In this document: positions 12,501-21,500 of the stretch, one piece after another
Position numbering within the stretch: position 1 is the first letter of the stretch
Layout of the letters: each line of letters begins with the position of its first letter
Virus record (IMG/VR): IMGVR_UViG_3300017917_000239
Coordinates: 1 to 51,259 of that record
Reading direction: 5' to 3' (one strand)
Length of the DNA: 51,259 nt
DNA from: a virus
Position numbers and translations under genes: made by a program
The notes under the pieces: model-generated
The model's database searches: none
What the model saw: the letters and a program-made list of their open reading frames with translations, nothing else
What the model was told of the DNA's origin: nothing

Positions 12501-15500
12501 GCAACACCTAATGAAAAATTAATTTTAACTGTTACAGATGCAACTACACTATCTGAGTTGGGTATATCAGTATTCACTCAAACACAAGTTGTACTTTGCC
12601 CTCATAAAACAGGACCAACACAATTTGGTAACGTAGTAAAATTCAACGAAGCAGGATCTTTCATTGCTAGTGCACCAACTGGTACTAGATATGTTGCTAC
12701 AACATTTGATTTCACAGACGATGAAAATCAAGATGATGATACTATATTTGACAACAACACTACTCAGTGGGTAGACACATTTGCATATGCTGGCGCAGTG
12801 TACATGTTTGACTACTTGGCAGTAAACAATGAGTCTTTGCTAACACCGGGTAACTTTGTCTATGCTCAAAGTGTTAATGCACTAGATCAAGAATATGGCT
12901 CACAGCCTATGTATGGTCATGCAATAGATTTTTCTAGCTTCCATGTAATTGTAGGCACACCTAACTTCACCTCAGGTAGCAGCAATGGTCAAGTAATTAC
13001 TTACATTAATAATCTTGGTGAACAAGATTGGTCTGTATATAGAAGATCATCTGCTATTGTAGATGTAGACAAAATTCAAAACGTTCAGTTGTTCAGTGCT
13101 GAAACAAACAATACACTTGACAACTTGGATTACATGGATCCGTTACAGGGTAAACTATTAGGTGCAGTAAGAGAAAATATTGATTACGTATCTAACGTAG
13201 ATCCTGCAGGATACAACATTACTCCTGTAGCAGAATCAACACAGCGCCCATTAGCATGGAAAGCTGACAAAGTAGGACAAATTTGGTTCAACACTTCTGC
13301 TGTAAGATTTGTAAATTATCATCAAAACGATAATACTTACAACAGTAAGTACTGGGGAGCATTATTCCCGGGAAGTAACGTTGCGGTATACACATGGATA
13401 TCTAGTAACGTACCTCCTATCAGCTACGCTGGTCCTGGAACACCGTTTGATATTGAGTCCTACTCAATAGATTACATATCAAATCCTTCAGGTGCATTAT
13501 CTCCTGTATACTTCTTCTGGGTACGTAATACAAATATTGTATTTGAGAATATCGGCAAAACTTTAGCGGACTCTGTAATTCAGGCTTACATACTAGCTCC
13601 TAAGAGTTCAGGCATTGCTTACTTTGCACCATTGTTACCAAATGTGTTTGCATTATACAACTGTGCAGAATACATCAACGCAAATGACAGCGTATTACAC
13701 ATTGGTTTCTCTACTGGAACCAATGACGATGTATCACATTCACGTTATTCATTGATCCGTGCGAACTATGCTGATGACTTCTTGCCTGGATTACCTGCAC
13801 TAACATCAACCGACAGCCCGCAAAATCTATACGATAGAATGTTAGATAGCTTGTGTGGTGTAGACGAGACTGGTGCAGTTGTACCTAACCCGTACTTACC
13901 TAAAGCTGTGCAGATAGGTGTTTTAGCAAGACCAAGACAGAGTTTCTTCTTGAATAGATTCTTGGCTTTAGAAAACTATCTAACTTATGCAAATGAAGTT
14001 CTAGCATTGTATCCAATTGCAGAAACAAGACAAAGTGCTTTCTTGAATAAAACTGGTGAGTTCTACAATACTAGCGACTATTGGAGCTATGTAAATTGGT
14101 GGTCACCGGGCTATAACGATAACACTAAGTCTGCTGTACAAGTTCCTATATACGCTGACCTAGCTGCATTAGAAGTTGATACCGGTACAATCGCAAGAGT
14201 GGCTGCTAACGGTGATGGTAAAGCAGAAACATATATTAAAAATGCCGATGGTACATGGACTCGTATTGGTCTAAATGACGGTACTATTAAATTTGACAGT
14301 GCGTTATGGGATTACGCCGCTGCGAGATTGGGGTTTGGCGATAATTTCTACGATACTGATTTATACGACCAGTATCCATCTGAACAAACTAGATATATTG
14401 TAAGAGCATTGAATGAACAAATCTATACTAATGACTTGTTAATCTATCGTAACAAGAGTTTGATATTGTTGTTTGAATACATCCAATCCGAAACAATTGA
14501 ATCTCAGAACTACTTGCCTTGGTTAAACAAGACATCTTTTGTAGATGTAGCACATACTATCAGAGAATTAGTGCCCTTAGAAGTATTCCAATCTGATAAC
14601 CAAGATTTCTTATCAGGGTATATCAATGAAGTAAAACCTTATCACGTAGTTGTTAAGGAATTCTTGTTCAAGTATACCAAAACAGAAGTATATGAAGGTG
14701 ACATTACTGACTTTGACTTGCCTGCGAAATACAATACTAGTGTTGAAAAATTCATAACTCCTGAGTTAGTGTACAGCAACCCTAGTTCTGATAATCAGTA
14801 CTTGCCTACTAGCGAGATATGGAATGACCCTGCATACACTCAGTGGTTCAACAATTTTGGCGTAAGTATTACTGGTCAACCTGACTACCCGTTATCAGTT
14901 CTTGAGTCATACATTGCTCTTAATACTAGCTCATTTGCAGTGGACAATGCATATGGATTCCCAATCAACGGCGTAATTAAAATAGGTAACGAATTGATAG
15001 GTTATTCAAACGTTGACAGAAATCTAAACGTTATCAGTGGATTAACCCGTGGAGTAAACGGAACTGACATTACTGCTCACTTGCCAGGTGAAACCATACG
15101 TATGGATCTGCCTGCAGTATTAGTATTGAACAGTGGTCGCGGATATACCGAACCTCCTAAGGTTACTGCTTATATTGACACAACTATCTATCCTGAACCC
15201 GATGAAGTGGCTCAGTTAGTAGCAGTGATGAACTTAGACAAAGTTTTAAGTGTTGAAGTTATAAATCCTGGTAAGGGATATGTAGTGCTGCCAGAAATCA
15301 TCATTGATAGCGCAGTTAACGTTACATTTGATTCAAGCGCAGTCAGCACACTAACAAACACAATACAACTATATGCTCCGTTACTAGTAACAGGTGACTT
15401 AGTTAAGTACAATGTTGATTCAGGTACAACCCCTATTCAAGGATTGGCAGTTGGTCAATGGTATTATGTCAATGTACTAGAAACAATACCTACAGTTACT

Positions 15501-18500
15501 GTAGCATTGTATGCTAGCTACAACGATGCAGTTAATGATAGTAATAGAGTACCGTTATATTCTACTGGTACTGGTCCTGGTCATGTATTTGCTGAAGGTG
15601 CAAGAGCATCATGTGTTAGCTCTGCAAGTCCTGTACGTGAAAACAACATCACACTGCGATTTGATAGAACCACTTACGACTCTCAAGTCATTGATTGGTT
15701 AGCCGGAAGATTCTATGGATCGTATTATGCTGGCACATATAACAACAGTCAATCTGTATCTAGCTCTGCAATAACATTGGAAACAACACAACCTCCAATT
15801 GATTCTATATTGGCTAGTGCTCAGGGTGTATCTTTTGAAATTGTAGATGTAGAGAACGATCAAGTAGTAACATGGTCTTCTTTCATTCGTTCTGTAAAGA
15901 GTACTGAATCTACTAACGACAGTATCCGTCTATCTCCACTGGACGGTAATAATCCTGACTTATCAGAACTAGAACCAAATGCATCTGGTACAACTATTGG
16001 TTTCTACGTAGGGATGCCAGTTAAATTCAAAGGTGCAGCAGGTGCTAGCGGCATTATAAACGATACTGTTTACTATGTAAAGCAAGTTCTAAATGAACTA
16101 GACTTTACAATTTCTACTACAGTAGGCGGCTCTGTACTTGCATTGGGTAACCAAACAATTAGCGCAGCTGGTCTAGAATGTTATGTAGGTGAAGTTACAA
16201 ATACTGCTGTTATGACAGTAAACTATCCTGGCATCAGAACAGTAACAAATACTCAGAAAACATTGAACTTAATTACAGCACCGTTGAACCCAACAGGCAC
16301 CGGCGGCACATTAGGATTCTATGTTAACTTGCCGTTGTTTTTTACTGGCAATGTATTTGGTGGGGTCATTGAAAACTTGACATACTACGTAACTACGGTT
16401 ATTGATTCACAGACATTCACTATGTCTGAAAACAAAGATCCAGTGGTTGTCACTATATACTCTGCTAATGCTACTACAGACATCCTAGTCGGAGACTCTA
16501 CATTAGAATTGTCTGTCAATGATCCTGTGATATTCAATACCATGGTTATTGCAGGTTCAACCGCTACTAGCTTTGGTGGCATTGTTGCGGGCACTACTTA
16601 TTACATAAGCTCTATCATTAACCCTACACAGTTTACGATTTCTTCTGTAGTAAACGGCGGTACTTTTGATATTACAAGCACTGTAGTTGCAGCTTCTAAT
16701 ACTTCTGCCTTGATGACAAGTCAAGCAGATACTGTTACATTGAGCACTGCATCCGGTGAAATGACAATGAACGTTTCATTGCCAGTAAGTCCAGGACAAG
16801 TAAACGGTCAGCAATTTACATTGTATACTACTTCAGGTGAGTATGTTGGTCGTACCGGAACTAATAGTGCATTGATTCATAGAACTATCCAAAAGACACT
16901 AACCGGAGTCAATAGAATCGCTATAACTGCTGCTAGTGGTGGTTTGACAAACGTATACAATAACATGCCTATTCGTATAGAATCAGCAATTGGTGGCTTG
17001 TCAACCGGTACAACATATTATGTCATAGAGAATGATATAATTGAAGTAGAAGTAACTAGCACATCTTCAACTGGTAATGTATTGAATTGTTCAAGTACTG
17101 CATCATTGTATGTAGATATGCCAATTATCTTCAGTGGTACTGGTTTAGGTACTATTGACTTGGCAGTTGAGTACTACGTTAAATCTATACCATCATCTAC
17201 TACATTTACTGTTACTAACACCCCTGGCGGATTAGAAATAGCAATGACCAATGACAATGGATCAATGACTGGTTCTGGATCACCTTATGTTAAGGTTTCA
17301 ACATCATTGGGCGGTTCAGCAGTAGCACTATCTACTGCAACTGGTCCAGTGACATTGACACAGTATCCATTAGGAACACCATCATTTGATGTAAGCTACA
17401 TCTTAGGTGGATATAGAGTTATCATTGCAGACGGATCTTCCGGATTTGCAGTAGACAACACTATTACTATTTCTGGATCAAATTTGGGCGGCGTTGATAC
17501 AACAAATGATTTGACAATAACAGTTGATACTGTAAGCAGTACAGGTGCTATAACATCAGTTATTTGTTCCGGCACCCCTGAAGGATCTAACGATCATTAT
17601 TACTTGAAGGTAATATCAGCTAATCAGTTTGAAGTATACTCTAACTCATTGATGACTATCCCAGTAAGTGGTATTGACTTCCCGTATCACGGTATCGTAT
17701 CTACTACAGTAACAGCAGCTACCGCGTCAAACGACAGATTTACTGTAGGAGATTCCTCAGTGTTTGCAGTGAATGACCCGGTAGTGTTCACCGGTGCGGT
17801 GTTTGGTGGTGTAACAGTTGGTGCAACATATTATATCAAGACTATACCATCGTCTACTACAGTGACAATATCTACTGAAATAGGTGGCACAACGTTTAAT
17901 ATTTCTGCAAATGATACCGGTACTATGACAATGGCCAAGTTTGGTGACTTTGCGTTGTTACCAGAACCGTTCTCATTCAATCAGAGTGTGGTTAAGTATA
18001 ACAACAGAGTATATCGTTGTATCATCAGTAATAACGACACTGAATTTATTTTCGGTAAGTGGGAGTTATTAGATAGCGGTAACCGTTACTTGAACGCATT
18101 AGACAGAATTATTGGTTACTATCAACCAACTGCAAACATGCCTGGTCTAGATTTGACTCAGTTAGTTGAAGGAATCACTTATCCAAATAGCACATATTTA
18201 GGTAATGCATTCGCACCAGAGCAACAGTTTGAACTTGATACAATCTTACAAGATCAGCCGTTCTACCCAACTGAAGTTGATAACATATCAATTACATGGG
18301 ACGGAGAAAAGTACTTAGGAGCGTCAAACACTCCTGACTACTCTGCTATTATAGCAAGCTTAACAGGTGATGAATGGAACATTACAAAATTAGCAAACAC
18401 CTCATTAAATGTAACTGACATGATATATGCAGGTGGCTACTATGTAATCACAACACGTAACGCTGCTACTCCTATCTATAGAAGTAACAACGGTACAGAT

Positions 18501-21500
18501 TGGACATCAAACGGTCAATACACACCTTATGGTTCTACACCATATGACGATTTCCCATACGATATTACTGCACTGGATGTTGCTTCAATCTCATTGAACA
18601 GCGTTAACTATTCAGATACACTTGCTCTTTGGGTAGCAGTAGGTGAAAACATTGTAACTAGTACAGATACATACATTTGGAGAGAGACATTCACATTTGC
18701 TGATAACTTAGTTCACCAATTCAATGGTGTAGACGGTGTTGCAGTAACTAGCTTTGTTGGGTTCGTTGCAGTTGGTAAGGGTCAAGAGTATGATTACTCT
18801 ACTGGAGTAACACAGACGGTAGACAGTAACATGTTGATGACTAGCACTAACGGCTATCAGTGGACAAAGATTAACTCTTTGACTACAAAAGGATTCAACG
18901 GTGTTACAGACAACGGTAGTTTAATTATCGTTGTTGGTGAGAATGGCGTAATTTACTCAAGCGTCAACGGATCACTATGGTTGGGTGTATCAGAATCTCT
19001 AGTATACGGTACTTTTGCTACATCTAACCAAGTAAGTGTTCAAAGTACTTTGGGATTTGCCGTTAATGATAAGATCAGATTTACAAGCTCGTTCGGTTCA
19101 ATCAGTTCTTCAACAGACTATTGGATTAAAACAATAGAGTCATCCTCTGCTGTTACGATTTCTACATCATTGGGTGGCAGTACATTGACATTGAACACAA
19201 GCCAACCGTCAACTAGAACTCAAATGTATCATTACCCAGAAACAGATACATTGAATGATGTACATTTTGCTAACAACTTGTTTGTTGCAGTAGGTGATAA
19301 TGGTATTATCAGAACATCTAGTGATGGTTATGCTTGGACTACACGTACTTCAGGTACTTCTGAGAAATTAAACAGTGTTATCTTTAACACAGACGATTCT
19401 GCATGGATCGTAGTAGGTGACAACAATGTCATTTTAAAGAGTACTAATACTATTACATGGGAAAGCATCTCACTATTCACAGTAGATCCAACTATCTATG
19501 ATGTTCAGGGTAATGAATTTATGTATGGTTACGGTCCTGAAGAATTGGTACCGGGCCTAGTTACTGACAACATTATGATGACTGTTGCAACACGTCCTGG
19601 CACAGATTGGCCGGCCGAAGTATATGCTCATGTTGGATATAACGTTGTTTCTAGAGAGTACACACCAGTGTCAACTACGCAGACTGTCTATAGCTTTGCA
19701 GAAATAGTTCAGACTCCTGCACAATTGACAGTGTTCAGAATTAACGGAACTACGGGTCTAAGCACAACATTATATGGTCCTAACAACTACAACGTAACTC
19801 CTGATTACACCGTAGATTGGGTATCATCAACTGTGACACTAAACGCACCATTAACCGGAACACCATCTGACAGACTACGCATAGATGTGTATGAAACAGG
19901 TAACGGCGACCAGTTAGTAAAAGCTGACACAAAAACAGATCCTATTCGTTTGAACACTACAACGGGTTGGAATGAAATTTATGTCAACTGTAATTATACA
20001 GGCTCTATATTCACTGGTTCAGGTGTAATTCAGCCGGGCAGCGGTGAAAAGAATGCTACTGCTATAGCAACTGATTCTATCAGTGATACTATCTTGTTCA
20101 CTAGTGTTCGTGACTTTAACGTAAACGATCCAATAACATTCCAAGGTGCTGTCTTTGGTGGCATAGAGGAAGATACAGTTTACTACGTAAAAACAGTAAG
20201 CACGGTGTCTAACAGAATCACAGTATCATTGACATATAATCTTTCTACTGGTACACCCGGTCCAACATTCAACTTGACGACTGGTACAGGCGAAATGGTT
20301 GCTATTATAAATGTTGGTTCAGGCGCAACATATACTGATCCATTAGTATATCACAATGGTTCTAAGTTAATCCATGGCGCGACAAGTACTGTTACAAAGA
20401 CAAACGGTAATAGAAATACTATCGTATGTAACACAACAGGTACAATGATTGTAGGAACGAAGATTGTGTTTAGCGACACTATGTTTGGTAATGTAATACA
20501 ACCACAAACTGTCTATTATATTGATAGCATCTATGATGCTAACGAGTTCACTATATCTGAGACTTTAGGTGGTCCTACATTAGAATTGACTACTGCAACA
20601 GGTGGTGCATCGTTCATAACTAGTGACTATGCATTTGGTATTGCCGATAACGGTGTGTCCGCAAAAATCATGTTTGCAAGCCAATACAACTCGCAAGATG
20701 ATTTTATAACTTACACATTGTTTGGACAAACTACACCTGAACAATATGGTTATACTATACCTGAAGTTCAGTACTTCACTGGTGATGGGTCTACAACGGT
20801 ATTCACATTATTGAATAACGATGATTTAGATAACGTAACTAGCGCCGTTGTAGAAATAGATGGATTAAGAGTAACTAGTTCTGAGTACACAATTGATGCG
20901 TTTGCAGATACTATAACTTTTGGGACAGCACCTAGCAACGGGGCAATTATATCAGTTACAACATACAACATTACATTGCGTCAGTATCTAAACACACAGT
21001 ACGGTATTACTGGTAAGAAAGTATCTGCAATCAGCGCAGTATCCAATGCGATTACTCCTGCTATCGCTACTACTAATGTAACTAATGTAGCTGGTTCTAC
21101 AATTACGTGTGTAAGTACTACTGGATTTATTGCAAATCAAACTATAATCTTCAAGGGAACATCGTTTGGTGGAATTAATACTTCTGGATTAGTCTACTAT
21201 GTACGCTCAGGATTTACCGGAACAACATTTACTGTATCATTGACACCGGGCGGTTCAGCAGTGACCTTTGCAGGTGGCTCAGGTCTAGTAGTTGCATACG
21301 TAGGTGGTCAACCTGCAGTTCGTGTTACTACAGCCACTGCACATGGATATACTGACAATGATATCGTTATGATTGACGGTACTTCAGGATCAACTCAATT
21401 GAACAATGAGATATTCTACGCAAAAGTAATCAACTCTGTTCAGTTTGACTTATATGCTCAAGCATATGATCCTGCTTATGCAGCAGTCAATGATCCAATT